A stretch of DNA of 64,000 bases, taken from Dyella sp. GSA-30. Its GTDB lineage: Bacteria; Pseudomonadota; Gammaproteobacteria; Xanthomonadales; Rhodanobacteraceae. The stretch covers positions 1,775,524-1,839,523 of the forward strand of contig NZ_AP027042.1 in assembly GCF_027924605.1 (NCBI RefSeq), written 5' to 3'. Positions 40,748 to 49,733 of this stretch are shown here, piece after piece (within the stretch, counting starts at the first letter, position 1; every line of letters begins with the position of its first letter). The notes below the pieces were generated by a model. That model was not told where the DNA came from. It searched no databases and saw only the letters and a list, made by a program, of their open reading frames with translations. A program made the position numbers and the translations under genes.

Positions 40748-42112
40748 ATGCAGACTCGTGTATTGACTGGCATCACCACGACCGGTACGCCGCACCTTGG
40801 CAACTATGTCGGTGCCATTCGCCCGGCGATCCTTGCCAGCCAGCGCGCCGACGTGGACGCGTTTTATTTCATGGCCGATTACCACGCCCTGATCAAGAGC
40901 GACGATCCGGCGCGCATCGAGCGTTCGCGCCTTGAAATCGCCGCAACCTGGCTTGCCGGCGGGCTCGATCCGCAACGTGTGACGTTCTATCGCCAGTCGG
41001 ATATCCCCGAGATTCCGGAGCTGACCTGGTTCTTGACCTGCGTTACCTCCAAGGGCCTGCTCAACCGCGCGCATGCGTACAAGGCTGCGATCGACAAGAA
41101 TGTCGAAGCAGGCGAGGACGCCGACGCCGGCGTGACCGCCGGCCTGTATATGTACCCGGTACTGATGGCCGCCGACATTCTTGCGTTCAATGCGAACAAG
41201 GTGCCGGTGGGGCGCGATCAGATCCAGCACATCGAAATGGCGCGCGATATCGCGCAGCGTTTCAACCACATCTATGGCGGCGATTTCTTCGTACTGCCCG
41301 AAGTAGTGATCGAAGAGCAGGTCGCGACCTTGCCTGGCCTGGACGGTCGCAAGATGTCCAAGAGCTACGACAACACCATTCCGCTCTTCGCCGGTGGTGC
41401 TAAACACTTGCGTGAAACGATCATGCGCATCGTCACCGATTCGCGTTTGCCCGGCGAAGCGAAGGATCCGGATAGCTCGTCGCTGTTTACGATCTTTCGC
41501 GCGTTTGCCAGCGAGGCGGAAACCGATGCGTTCCGCAAGGCGCTGGAAGATGGTATCGGCTGGGGCGAAGCCAAGCAGGTGTTGTACGAACGCATCGAGG
41601 CCGATGTCGCGCCGATGCGCGAGCGTTACGACGAACTCATCGCCAAGCCGCAAGTGATCGAAGAGATTCTGCAGGATGGTGCGCGCAAGGCGCGCGCCAC
41701 GGCCGCACCGCTGATCGCAACACTGCGCGACGCGATCGGCTTGCGTTCGGGGGCGGCGCTGGTGCAGTCGGGCAACCAGGCCAAGCCTGCGCAAAAGCAG
41801 GGCAAATTGCCGCGTCTGGTCAGTTTTCGTGACGGCGATGGTAGCTTCCGTTTCCGTCTGTTCTCCGCCGATGGCGAAGAGTTGCTGCTGTCTCGTTCGT
41901 TTGCCGATCCGAAGTCGGCCGGTGTGACGCAAAAGCGCTTGAAAAGCCTTGGCGCTGCCGCGGCGGTCTGGCAGGTGCGTCAGGGCGGCATGGCCTTGGA
42001 GGTGGACGGCGAGCACATCGGCGACACGCCCGAGTACGGCGATGAACCGGCACGCGATGAGGCCCTGGCACGTCTGCGCGAGGCCTTGGATCAGCTCGCC
42101 GCGCAGGAGTAA
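40748..42112 (+). CDS. trpS: Tryptophan--tRNA ligase with C-terminal extension
   Basis: A 454-residue class I aminoacyl-tRNA synthetase. The HIGH-like motif is P15-H-L-G ([13 protein letters not shown]), and KMSKS is at 202-206 ([11 protein letters not shown]). Catalytic and anticodon-binding parts end near residue 334, the length of an ordinary bacterial TrpS. An extra stretch of about 100 residues follows a linker ([13 protein letters not shown]): [24 protein letters not shown], resembling a DUF1508/YegP-like domain, then a helical acidic tail. Longer TrpS proteins of this kind are known in xanthomonads. It follows arginase with a ten-base gap. Confidence 0.93.
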   Translation: MQTRVLTGITTTGTPHLGNYVGAIRPAILASQRADVDAFYFMADYHALIKSDDPARIERSRLEIAATWLAGGLDPQRVTFYRQSDIPEIPELTWFLTCVTSKGLLNRAHAYKAAIDKNVEAGEDADAGVTAGLYMYPVLMAADILAFNANKVPVGRDQIQHIEMARDIAQRFNHIYGGDFFVLPEVVIEEQVATLPGLDGRKMSKSYDNTIPLFAGGAKHLRETIMRIVTDSRLPGEAKDPDSSSLFTIFRAFASEAETDAFRKALEDGIGWGEAKQVLYERIEADVAPMRERYDELIAKPQVIEEILQDGARKARATAAPLIATLRDAIGLRSGAALVQSGNQAKPAQKQGKLPRLVSFRDGDGSFRFRLFSADGEELLLSRSFADPKSAGVTQKRLKSLGAAAAVWQVRQGGMALEVDGEHIGDTPEYGDEPARDEALARLREALDQLAAQE

Positions 42113-42148
42113 CGCGCTGGCGGGCCTAACCATGCAGGGGTTTGTTCG

Positions 42149-42466
42149 ATGCGTTATCTCGCCATTTTTCTGCTTGCACCCTGGCTGCTGATTCTTGGCT
42201 GGGCGTACTGGGCGTATCCCAAGAGCCTGCCGCGTACCACGGCGCGTCGTGCTTTCGATTGGCTGATGTTGTTGCTCGCGGCCGGTGCGGCTGTGGGTTC
42301 TGCCCTGCTGGGATTTGATGCGGCGCGTGTGCCTCAGGTTGGTGAGTTCGGGCCGTCGAGTGGAGCGATCTGGCAGCAGGTGTTGCCTGCGCTATATGGC
42401 TATGGGGCGTGTGTTGCGGTGTTGGTGTTGGCGTTTTTTGTGCGTCGGGTGATTTGGCGGCGTTGA
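42149..42466 (+). CDS. Small membrane protein
   Basis: A 105-residue protein with three hydrophobic segments (FLLAPWLLILGWAYWAY, WLMLLLAAGAAVGSALLGF, YGYGACVAVLVLAFFV) and a basic end. It is on the same strand as trpS, 36 bases behind it. I recognise no family; inner-membrane location is inferred from the hydrophobic segments. Confidence 0.65.
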   Translation: MRYLAIFLLAPWLLILGWAYWAYPKSLPRTTARRAFDWLMLLLAAGAAVGSALLGFDAARVPQVGEFGPSSGAIWQQVLPALYGYGACVAVLVLAFFVRRVIWRR

Positions 42467-42512
42467 GTTTTTGGAGCAAAAGCTCGTAGCGTTGAAGACT
42501 TGCCTCAGTAAA

Positions 42513-42561
42513 GCTCCCTCTCCCCTGGCTTCGCCGGGGGAGAGGGTTGGGGTGAGGGGGC
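42513..42561. repeat. REP-like unit, family A copy 4 (single)
   Basis: One family A unit (CTCCCTCTCCCC...GGGGTGAGGGGGCG) preceded by a spacer (AAGACTTGCCTCAGTAAAG) that is the reverse complement of the spacer found between the units of copy 1. It is thus half of a pair, in inverted orientation. Confidence 0.85.
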
Positions 42562-42565
42562 GCTC

Positions 42566-43498
42566 TCAGCCCTGAGCTTGCCGCTCTTTCCGCGCCTCAT
42601 ACGCCTTCAAATGCGCATAAGCCGTACGCAACGGCGTGACATCTGCGCCCCCCGCGCCGCGCGCAAGCATGTCGCCCACCACATGATCGGCTTCCACGGC
42701 CTTGCCACCTTCCAGGTCGCGCAGCATCGACGCAGTCAGCGTCGAGCCTTCTTCCGTCAACACGCCACGAGCCTTGGCCAGTACGGCGTCGTGCGGCGCA
42801 TGACCCGCGTGCTCGGCAACGCTGCGACACGCCTCGAGCAAGGCCAGCGTCGTTTCGCGTCCACCCGGCGCACGCATGATGTCGCCTACTGCGGCGCGCA
42901 TCAGACAGGTGATTCCCGCAAGCGTGGCCAGAAATACCCACTTGTCCCACATGTCTTGCAGGATCGTATTGCTGGCGCGGGCCTCGAACTTGACGCCCAG
43001 CATGGCTTGCGCAATGGCGGCCATGCGCGCCGATGCGCTGCCGTCGCGCTCCCCGTAAGTGAGGCTATGCGAAGTATTGAGATGGCGTACCACGCCGTCG
43101 GCATCGACAGTCGCGGCAATCACGCATTGGCCACCTAGCACGCGAGCCGCACCGAAGCGCTCATCCAGGCGATCCATGTGCTGCATGCCGTTCAATAGCG
43201 GCAGGATCGCCGTGTCCGGCCCGACCGCCGGTGCGATATCTGCGATGGCCTGATCCAGATCGTAGGCTTTGCAGCTGAGCAGGATCAGGTCGTAATGGCC
43301 GTTCAATGTTGCGGCAGTGACGGTCGGCGGTGCGTCGCGATGAAAGTCGCCGGTGCTGCTGCGTATCGTCAAACCCGTTTCGGCCAGCTTTGCGGCACGG
43401 GCGGGACGTACGAGAAAAGTTACGTCCTGCTGGCTTTCCAGCAAGCGCCCGCCAAAGTAACCGCCGGTGGCGCCCGCGCCGACAACCAGGATACGCAT
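42566..43498 (-). CDS. panE: 2-dehydropantoate 2-reductase
   Basis: A 310-residue ketopantoate reductase (ApbA/PanE), giving pantoate for CoA synthesis with NADPH. The Rossmann motif GAGATGGYFGGRL lies at 7-19. Conserved catalytic-domain features include DKWVFLATLAGITCLMRA (with catalytic K and N/D nearby) and LEGGKAVEADHVVGDMLARG. It is cytosolic. The frame ends next to a repeat unit. Confidence 0.92.
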   Translation of the reverse strand: MRILVVGAGATGGYFGGRLLESQQDVTFLVRPARAAKLAETGLTIRSSTGDFHRDAPPTVTAATLNGHYDLILLSCKAYDLDQAIADIAPAVGPDTAILPLLNGMQHMDRLDERFGAARVLGGQCVIAATVDADGVVRHLNTSHSLTYGERDGSASARMAAIAQAMLGVKFEARASNTILQDMWDKWVFLATLAGITCLMRAAVGDIMRAPGGRETTLALLEACRSVAEHAGHAPHDAVLAKARGVLTEEGSTLTASMLRDLEGGKAVEADHVVGDMLARGAGGADVTPLRTAYAHLKAYEARKERQAQG

Positions 43499-43550
43499 CG
43501 CTTTTCTCCGCCAAAAGGTTAGTCACAAGTATGGACTGGCCGCACCCGAT

Positions 43551-43949
43551 TCAATTGCCGTCCGTTCCATCCCATGCGTTCAGATGCGGCCCGAACGGCT
43601 CGCGCTGTTGCCGGACGACGCAGAAGCGGTGGCCGCTGGGCGCTTCCATGACCCACCAGCGGTCGCGCACCAGGTTGACGCGTTTGGCGCCCAGCTTGTC
43701 CAGCCGGGAGGCTTCCGCTTCGATATCGTCGGTTTCGATATCCAGATGCACTCGGCTTTCGTGGGTGACTTTTTGCAGCAAGATGATCGGTTCGTCGGCT
43801 GCGGTCCGCAGTTCGGCGTACTTGCCGTCGCCATCCTGGTCGAGCGTGACAATGGGCTTCCCCAGCGCGCGGCTCCAGAATTCGGCGGCTTCTTGAAGGT
43901 CCCCGGCTTGGCAGTCCAGCACCAGGGTAGATAATCGGCTGTGGTGCAT
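43551..43949 (-). CDS. VOC-family (glyoxalase-like) protein
   Basis: A 132-residue vicinal-oxygen-chelate protein: two beta-alpha-beta-beta-beta modules with LDCQAGDLQEAAEFWSRALG at the start and KRVNLVRDRWWVMEAPSGHRFCVV at the end. The family covers glyoxalase, bleomycin-resistance and dioxygenase relatives. The first histidine and terminal acidic metal ligand of glyoxalase I are not convincing, so it may be non-metal or of unknown function. GGAG lies before the ATG. Confidence 0.82.
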   Translation of the reverse strand: MHHSRLSTLVLDCQAGDLQEAAEFWSRALGKPIVTLDQDGDGKYAELRTAADEPIILLQKVTHESRVHLDIETDDIEAEASRLDKLGAKRVNLVRDRWWVMEAPSGHRFCVVRQQREPFGPHLNAWDGTDGN

Positions 43950-44055
43950 AAGAGAATCTCCTCCGGTCAGGCCGGGCAGTGTCCGCCGGGTCGGGTGAAG
44001 AAATCGACGTGGCCGTCGTCAAATCGCTAACCAACGATATCGAAGGAGTAAGGCA

Positions 44056-44799
44056 ATGCCCTGGCTGGTCCTGCTTTCCGCACTGTGCATGCCTGTGGTG
44101 GCATGGTTTTCCCAGCACGGGGCATTTGGCCCGGACATTGGCACGATTTCCGACAGTTACCCCACGTTGCTGGGAGCCGCTGGCTATGCGTTCGCCATCT
44201 GGGGTCCGATTTTCCTGTTCAATATCGTGTTCGCGATCTGGCAATGCAGTAACCGCCGGCACGACTCGGCGATGTTGCGCGTACGTATCGCGTCGCTGAT
44301 CGCGTTCGCATTGACGTCGGTGTGGATGGTGGTGTTTTCGCAGCAGCAGTTCTGGCTGGCGTTGGCGGCGATCTGGGCCAGCCTGGCTTGCCTGGTCTAT
44401 GCGGCGTACTGGCTGTCACGGCAGCGCCCCGCGCCGGACGCGCTGAGTTTTTGCGCCTGGCTGCCGCTGTCGTTGCACGCAGGCTGGGTGTCGTTGGCGG
44501 CGTTTCTCAATACCGCCCAGGTGATCGTGGCCTTTCGGCTGCTGCCGCTGGACGACATGCTGCCGTGGAGCATCGGCTTGCTGGTATTGGCGGCGTTGTT
44601 GTTGCTGATCGCCAACGCACGCATGGGTGGCAACGTGATCTATGCACTGGCAGCGGCATGGGCCTTGGCGGCGATTTACCTCAAGCAATCCATCGGCGCG
44701 TTGGCCGGTGCGCCGACCGTGGCTTTGGCGGTTGTGGCCGTGGCGGCAGTGCTGGTGTTGCAGACGCTATGGTTACGCGTCAAGGCGAAGTCGATATAA
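44056..44799 (+). CDS. Multi-pass membrane protein, TspO-like
   Basis: A 247-residue, tryptophan-rich membrane protein with seven predicted helices. AGYAFAIWGPIFLFNIVFAIWQ near residues 36-57 and PLSLHAGWVSLAAFLNTAQ near 138-156 resemble distant TspO/MBR-related proteins. These bind tetrapyrroles or cholesterol and regulate membrane processes. The length exceeds that of classical TspO (about 160). It ends at a perfect terminator hairpin. Confidence 0.7.
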   Translation: MPWLVLLSALCMPVVAWFSQHGAFGPDIGTISDSYPTLLGAAGYAFAIWGPIFLFNIVFAIWQCSNRRHDSAMLRVRIASLIAFALTSVWMVVFSQQQFWLALAAIWASLACLVYAAYWLSRQRPAPDALSFCAWLPLSLHAGWVSLAAFLNTAQVIVAFRLLPLDDMLPWSIGLLVLAALLLLIANARMGGNVIYALAAAWALAAIYLKQSIGALAGAPTVALAVVAVAAVLVLQTLWLRVKAKSI

Positions 44800-44831
44800 A
44801 AAAATCCCCCGGTTCGCACCGGGGGATTTTT
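44798..44831. terminator. Bidirectional terminator
   Basis: AAAAATCCCCCGGT-TCGC-ACCGGGGGATTTTT. It separates the membrane protein gene from the convergent E2 gene and is suitable for both. Confidence 0.95.
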
Positions 44832-44854
44832 CTTGAGGCGATGGTGCCGAGCGT

Positions 44855-46237
44855 TTAGTTCGGCTGCGCCAGATCGTCCAGCAGCGCCTTCAGGAAGCGC
44901 GCGGCTTCGCCGCCGGTGGCGGCGCGATGGTCGAAGGTAAGCGAGATCGGCATGCGGCGATGCACTTCGATACCGCCCATCACAGCCACCACATCGTGGC
45001 TGAGCTTGCCCGCACCCACGATCGCCACGCACGGCGGCACCACGACCGGCGTCGCGTAGCGGCCGGCGAACATGCCGAAGTTGGACAGGCTGATGGTGTA
45101 GCCGGATAGTTCCGAGGCCGGGATCGAACGGTCTTCGACCTGCGTGCGCAGACGCTTGATGGCGGCGCGAACGCCGGCACCGTCGAGTACGTCGGCATTG
45201 CGCAGCGCCGGCACGAACAGACCTTCCTCGGTGTCCACGGCGATGCCGATGTCCACGTGCGGATGCAGCGTGCGGGTGAGGTTCTTGCCGTCGAACCACG
45301 CGTTCAGCGCCGGCACGCTCTTGCAGGCGGTGACGATGGCGCGGATCAGGCGGGCGGTGATGTCCTGCTTGCCGATCCAGGCGTGCAGGTCGGCGTCATC
45401 GACCAGGGTGGTCGGCACGACCTGGGCATGTGCATCGGCCATCACGCGGGCCATGTTGCGGCGGACGCCCTTGAGCTGCTCCGGCTGGCCGCTGGCGTGC
45501 ACGCTCGGCGAAGAGGTGCGTACCGGCTTGCCTGCGAGCGAGGTCGGGCCACGTGCCGGTTCCGGCTCGGGCAGGCGCGGAGCCAGGTGGCGGCCGGCGT
45601 CTTCGTGCACGGCGCGTGCAGGTGCGGCGCCCAGCGGAGCCGAACCGTTGGCAGCAGCGTCCTTGACGTCCTTCATGGTGACCACGCCGCCGTCGCCGGT
45701 GGGGCGTACGCGGCTAAGGTCGACCTTGAGCTTCTTGGCCAGCGCGCGCACGGCCGGCACGGCCTTCACGCCGCCGACCGAGCTGAGCTGCTCGACGTGC
45801 ACATGATTGCCGCTGACCATCGCGCCGACCACGGTGCCTTCGTCTTCGCGATCGCCCTTGGACTGGGCAATCTCGCCACCTTCATCGGAAGCGACGACCT
45901 TGGCGCTGTTGTCTGGCGCCGCACTGCCGACGCTCTTCTTCGGGCCGTGATGATGGCCGGTGGACTCGGCTTCGGCACGCTGCTTGGCGTTAGGGTCAGG
46001 CTCGAACTCGGCCAGTGCGGCACCGGTCTCGATGATGTCGCCGGCGGCGCCGTGCAGCTTGGTGACCTTGCCGGTATAGGGCGAGGGCACATCGACCACG
46101 GCCTTGGCCGTTTCCATCGACACCAGCGGGGCGTCGAGCTTGATGGTGTCGCCTACCTTGACGTGCCACTCGACGACGGTTGCGTCGGGAAGGCCTTCGC
46201 CGAGGTCGGGGAGGTAGAAGGTTTTGATGTCGGCCAT
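44855..46237 (-). CDS. 2-oxoacid dehydrogenase E2 (dihydrolipoyl acyltransferase)
   Basis: A 460-residue E2. It has an N-terminal lipoyl domain (about 1-80) with lipoyl-lysine K45 in VSMETAKAVVDV, a Pro/Ser linker, an E3/E1-binding domain (about 158-195) and a C-terminal acyltransferase domain with H437 in the F-D-H-R motif. It forms the core of a branched-chain 2-oxoacid or pyruvate dehydrogenase complex, passing acyl groups to CoA. The start at 46237 is chosen as the lipoyl domain start. No E3 gene is in the window. It is the last gene of the operon; a REP element lies between it and E1beta. Confidence 0.93.
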   Translation of the reverse strand: MADIKTFYLPDLGEGLPDATVVEWHVKVGDTIKLDAPLVSMETAKAVVDVPSPYTGKVTKLHGAAGDIIETGAALAEFEPDPNAKQRAEAESTGHHHGPKKSVGSAAPDNSAKVVASDEGGEIAQSKGDREDEGTVVGAMVSGNHVHVEQLSSVGGVKAVPAVRALAKKLKVDLSRVRPTGDGGVVTMKDVKDAAANGSAPLGAAPARAVHEDAGRHLAPRLPEPEPARGPTSLAGKPVRTSSPSVHASGQPEQLKGVRRNMARVMADAHAQVVPTTLVDDADLHAWIGKQDITARLIRAIVTACKSVPALNAWFDGKNLTRTLHPHVDIGIAVDTEEGLFVPALRNADVLDGAGVRAAIKRLRTQVEDRSIPASELSGYTISLSNFGMFAGRYATPVVVPPCVAIVGAGKLSHDVVAVMGGIEVHRRMPISLTFDHRAATGGEAARFLKALLDDLAQPN

Positions 46238-46276
46238 GAGATGGTTTCTCGTGATCAGGCTTGGAATTCTTGTGGG

Positions 46277-46382
46277 CGTCGCCCCGGCGAAGGCCGGGGC
46301 CCAGTGTCTTTCAGTGTGCGGGAAGGTTTTGTGTGCTTCGCACGCCATTCTTTACTGGGTCCCCGCTTTTGCGGGGATGACG
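46277..46382. repeat. Inverted repeat, family B, inside the E1/E2 operon
   Basis: CGTCGCCCCGGCGAAGGCC... at 46277-46305 faces ACTGGGTCCCCGCTTTTGC... at 46354-46382. It is an imperfect version of the pair at 18978-19104. Because it lies within an otherwise compact operon, it may modulate mRNA stability or act as a partial terminator before E2. Confidence 0.82.
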
Positions 46383-46402
46383 CGGCTCCGTAGGTTTGTC
46401 TA

Positions 46403-47383
46403 TTAGGAAGCAGCCAGCGCTTTCTTCGCCGCTTCCACCACGCGCTCCGTGCTCGGGAGATATTTCATCTCCAGGCGGAACAGCGGGATGTGCGTGTCGA
46501 AACCGGTGACGCGTTCGACCGGCGCGAGCAGGTCGTACATGCATTCCTCGGCCAGGCGCGCAGCGATCTCGGCACCGAAGCCTGCGGTCTTGGGCGCCTC
46601 GTGCACGATTACGCAGCGGCCAGTCTTCTGCACCGATTCGGCGATGGTGTCGAAGTCGAGCGGGGTTAGCGTGGCCACGTCGATCACTTCAGCGCTGATG
46701 CCTTCCTCGGCCAGTGCGTCGGCGGCTTCAAGCGCTTCCTTGACCTGCGCGCCCCAGGTCACGATGGTGACGTCGGTGCCGTCGCGCAGCACGAAGCACA
46801 CGTCCAGCGGCAAGGCTTCGCCGTCGTCCGGCACTTCTTCCTTGTACTGGCGATAGATGCGCTTGGGCTCGAAGAACATCACCGGATCCGGATCGCGGAT
46901 CGCGGCAAGCAGCAGGCCATAGGCACGTGCCGGCGACGAGGGCATCACCACGCGCAGGCCCGGGATATTGGTGAACAGGTGCTCGTTCGCCTCGGAGTGA
47001 TGCTCCGGCGCGCGAATGCCGCCGCCCCACGGTGCGCGCCACACGGCCGGCACGGTGATGCGGCCGCGCGTGCGGTTGCGCAGGCGGGCGGCGTGGCAGG
47101 CGATCTGCTCCATCATCGGATAGATGAAACCTTCGAACTGCGCTTCGGCGACCGGCTTCATGCCTTGCGCGGCAAGACCCACGGTGACGCCGGCAATGGT
47201 GGTTTCGTCCAGCGGCGTGTCGAGTACGCGCAATTCGCCGAACTTTTCCTGCAGGCCCTGGGTGGCGCGGAACACGCCGCCGTTGACGCCGACGTCTTCG
47301 CCCAGCACCACGACGGAATCGTCGTGGGCCATTTCATAGGCAAGTGCCTGGGTGACGGCTTCGATAAGAGTGATTTGTGCCAT
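46403..47383 (-). CDS. 2-oxoacid dehydrogenase E1 beta subunit
   Basis: A 326-residue E1 beta (transketolase-like pyrimidine-binding and C-terminal domains). Visible signatures are LGEDVGVNGGVFRATQGL, the active-site loop VWRAPWGGGIRAPEHHSEANEHLF and ERVTGFDTHIPLFRLE near the end. With the alpha subunit it decarboxylates branched-chain 2-oxoacids (or pyruvate) using thiamin diphosphate and transfers the acyl group to the E2 lipoyl arm. Its start is three bases after the E1 alpha stop. Confidence 0.94.
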   Translation of the reverse strand: MAQITLIEAVTQALAYEMAHDDSVVVLGEDVGVNGGVFRATQGLQEKFGELRVLDTPLDETTIAGVTVGLAAQGMKPVAEAQFEGFIYPMMEQIACHAARLRNRTRGRITVPAVWRAPWGGGIRAPEHHSEANEHLFTNIPGLRVVMPSSPARAYGLLLAAIRDPDPVMFFEPKRIYRQYKEEVPDDGEALPLDVCFVLRDGTDVTIVTWGAQVKEALEAADALAEEGISAEVIDVATLTPLDFDTIAESVQKTGRCVIVHEAPKTAGFGAEIAARLAEECMYDLLAPVERVTGFDTHIPLFRLEMKYLPSTERVVEAAKKALAAS

Positions 47384-47386
47384 GGC

Positions 47387-48472
47387 TCAGTGGGCCTTCT
47401 TGTCGAGCGAAATAACCAGATCGCGCTGCTTGGCGAGATCGGCGGGTACTTCGGCAAAGGTGTAATCGAACATCGCGGTGACCGGCTGGGTCTTGGTTTC
47501 CAGGTAGGCGTTGACTTCGTTATCCATCCAGTCGTCGCACTCGGCCTTCCACGCTTCTTCCTTCGCGTCGTCCCACACGCCCTTGGCGACCAGCCAGTTG
47601 CGCAGGCGCACCATCGGCTCCTTCGCCCAGGCGTCTTTCACTTCCTGCTCGCCGCGGTAGCGGCGGGCGTCGTCGGCAGTGGTATGGTCGGAGAGGCGAT
47701 AGGTGACCGCTTCGATCACGCTGCCGCCTTCGCCGTTGCGAGCGCGATCGAGCGCGTCTTCCATCGCCTTGCGCACCGCGATGATGTCGTTGCCGTCGAC
47801 CTGGATCGAGAACAGGCCTGCGGCGATACCTTTCTGTGCCAGCGTCGGCGCGCCGGACTGGATCTTGCGCGGCACCGAGATCGCCCACTGGTTATTCACA
47901 ATCACCGCCACCATCGGCAGGTTCTGCGCGCCGGTGATATTGATGGCGCCATAGAAGTCGCCCTTGGACGAACCGCCGTCGCCGATCATGCACACGGCCA
48001 CGCGCTTCTCGTTGCGGATCTTGAACGCCAGCGCGGAACCAGCGGCGTGCAGGCACTGCGTCGCGATCGGCACCGACCAGGCAAAGTCGTGGCGAGCCGG
48101 CTCGTTCTGGTAGTCGTTGCCGCGCTCGTCGCCGCCCCAGTACATATAGACCTCGCGCGGCTGCACGCCGCGATACAGCTGGGCGCCGTACTCGCGATAG
48201 CTCGGCGCCAGCACGTCTTCGGGCTTCATGGCGCTGCCGACGCCGACATGCGCGGCTTCGTGGCCCAGACACGAGGCGTAGGTGCCGAGCTTGCCGGTAC
48301 GCTGCAAGGCGACCGACTTGGCATCGAACACGCGGGTGGACAGCATCAGCTTGTAGAGCTCGACCATATGGTTGAGGTCTTTGGCAAACTCCGGCAGATC
48401 GTCACGGACCTGCTTGCCCTCGGCGTCGAGGTATTGCAGGTATTCGATTTCGAATTTGGCTGCGATGGACAC
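47387..48472 (-). CDS. 2-oxoacid dehydrogenase E1 alpha subunit
   Basis: A 361-residue thiamin diphosphate-binding subunit. The TPP/Mg motif is visible as CMIGDGGSSKGDFYGAINITGA followed by VNNQWAISVP, and phosphorylation-loop-like YRLSDHTTADDARRYR follows. The start is a GTG with GGGAG seven bases ahead. It is the first gene of the E1alpha-E1beta-E2 operon. The branched-chain specificity is a family-level inference from the general E1 sequence type. Confidence 0.94.
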   Translation of the reverse strand: MSIAAKFEIEYLQYLDAEGKQVRDDLPEFAKDLNHMVELYKLMLSTRVFDAKSVALQRTGKLGTYASCLGHEAAHVGVGSAMKPEDVLAPSYREYGAQLYRGVQPREVYMYWGGDERGNDYQNEPARHDFAWSVPIATQCLHAAGSALAFKIRNEKRVAVCMIGDGGSSKGDFYGAINITGAQNLPMVAVIVNNQWAISVPRKIQSGAPTLAQKGIAAGLFSIQVDGNDIIAVRKAMEDALDRARNGEGGSVIEAVTYRLSDHTTADDARRYRGEQEVKDAWAKEPMVRLRNWLVAKGVWDDAKEEAWKAECDDWMDNEVNAYLETKTQPVTAMFDYTFAEVPADLAKQRDLVISLDKKAH

Positions 48473-48841
48473 GACTTGCTCCCAAAACGGGTAAGGTAGA
48501 AAAAGTTTGTGGGGAGGCGCGGCCTATCCAGTGAGGCCGTCACGCGGGGATTCCTCAGCCTTCGTACCCTTCCAGCGGGGGTGAGGCTTTCCCAAGACCG
48601 CCTTTGATAACAGGCTCTTATGTTGCGCCGCAAGGTACGGTGCAGCATGAATGTGCGTGCTTTTCCGCCGGAAGCCTTGCATTACAGGGAGTTGCGAGCG
48701 GACGGCTCGAATGGGCGATCGGAGAGCCGGAGCGTCGGTTGGGCTCTCGCTCATCCTGGCCGGTGTCCTTGAGCAGCCGTCCGGCCACCCCCATCCCCAT
48801 GAACCGCTACCATCGCCACTTTGCGCCATCAGCGATTCGGA
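48473..48841. other. Divergent promoter region of the E1 operon and kynA
   Basis: A 369-bp gap between the E1 alpha start and tryptophan dioxygenase. It must hold both promoters and any operators for two amino-acid catabolic units. I find no strong palindrome, riboswitch-like fold or clear sigma-70 hexamer pair, and no credible small gene. Confidence 0.5.
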
Positions 48842-49690
48842 ATGACCACGAACCAACGCGATCTCGAAGCCGGTATCGAACTGGACCTGGATGGACGGCT
48901 CACCTATGGCGGCTACTTGCGCCTGGATGTGCTGCTTTCCGCGCAACGGCCCTTGAGCGATCCGCCGCATCACGACGAGACGCTGTTTATCGTGCAGCAC
49001 CAGGTGGCCGAGCTGTGGATGAAACTGCTCATTCACGAACTCAAGGCGGCGATCACGTGCCTGCAGCGCGATGAGCTCGATACCTGTCTGAAGATCCTGG
49101 CGCGCGTGAAACAGGTGCAGCGCCAGTTGTTTGAGCAGTGGGCGGTGCTGGAGACGCTCACCCCGTCGGAATACCTGGAGTTTCGCGACGTGTTGGGCCC
49201 TTCGTCCGGTTTCCAGTCGCTGCAGTATCGGCAGATCGAATTTCTGCTCGGCAACAAGAATGCGCAGATGCTCAAGGTGTTTGCCTATGACCCGGTCGCC
49301 GAAGCGAGCTTGCGCGACGTACTTGAAGCGCCGAGCCTGTACGACGAATTCTTGCGATATCTCGCGCGCCGCGGCCACGACGTGCCGGCGGACTTGCTCA
49401 GCCGGGACGTGACGCAGCCGCATCAGCGCGACGAACGGCTGTTGCCGGTGTTCAAGCATATCTACGAGCATCGCACCGAGTGCTGGCCGGAATATCACAT
49501 GTGCGAACAGCTGGTGGACATGGAGGAAAGTTTCCAGCTTTGGCGTTTCCGCCATATGAAAACCGTGGAGCGCATCATCGGCCATCGTCGCGGCACCGGG
49601 GGTTCGTCCGGCGTATCGTTCCTGAAGAAGGCCTTGGACCTGGAATTCTTCCCGGAGTTGCTCGACGTGCGTACGGTGCTTGGCAGCTAA
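48842..49690 (+). CDS. kynA: Tryptophan 2,3-dioxygenase
   Basis: A 282-residue haem dioxygenase that opens the indole ring of tryptophan to N-formylkynurenine, the first step of the kynurenine route. Conserved TDO segments are [56 protein letters not shown] (substrate-binding serine region) and [13 protein letters not shown] with the haem-ligand histidine. The rest of the kynurenine pathway (formamidase, kynureninase) is not in the window. The ATG at 48842 begins the conserved N-terminus. Confidence 0.95.
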   Translation: MTTNQRDLEAGIELDLDGRLTYGGYLRLDVLLSAQRPLSDPPHHDETLFIVQHQVAELWMKLLIHELKAAITCLQRDELDTCLKILARVKQVQRQLFEQWAVLETLTPSEYLEFRDVLGPSSGFQSLQYRQIEFLLGNKNAQMLKVFAYDPVAEASLRDVLEAPSLYDEFLRYLARRGHDVPADLLSRDVTQPHQRDERLLPVFKHIYEHRTECWPEYHMCEQLVDMEESFQLWRFRHMKTVERIIGHRRGTGGSSGVSFLKKALDLEFFPELLDVRTVLGS

Positions 49691-49692
49691 AG

Positions 49693-49715
49693 ACCGGGAG
49701 CCCGCGGCTCCCGGT
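49693..49715. terminator. Hairpin after kynA
   Basis: ACCGGGAGCC-CGC-GGCTCCCGGT, a perfect 10-bp stem with a three-base loop and no clear T run. It lies between kynA and the convergent hydrolase gene. Confidence 0.7.
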
Positions 49716-49733
49716 TGGAGTATCGGGCGTGCT

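Noticed and set aside
46979-48499. A 506-codon plus-strand open frame across the E1 genes
   Set aside because: It covers parts of two well-recognised minus-strand genes (E1 alpha and beta) and has no recognisable domain.
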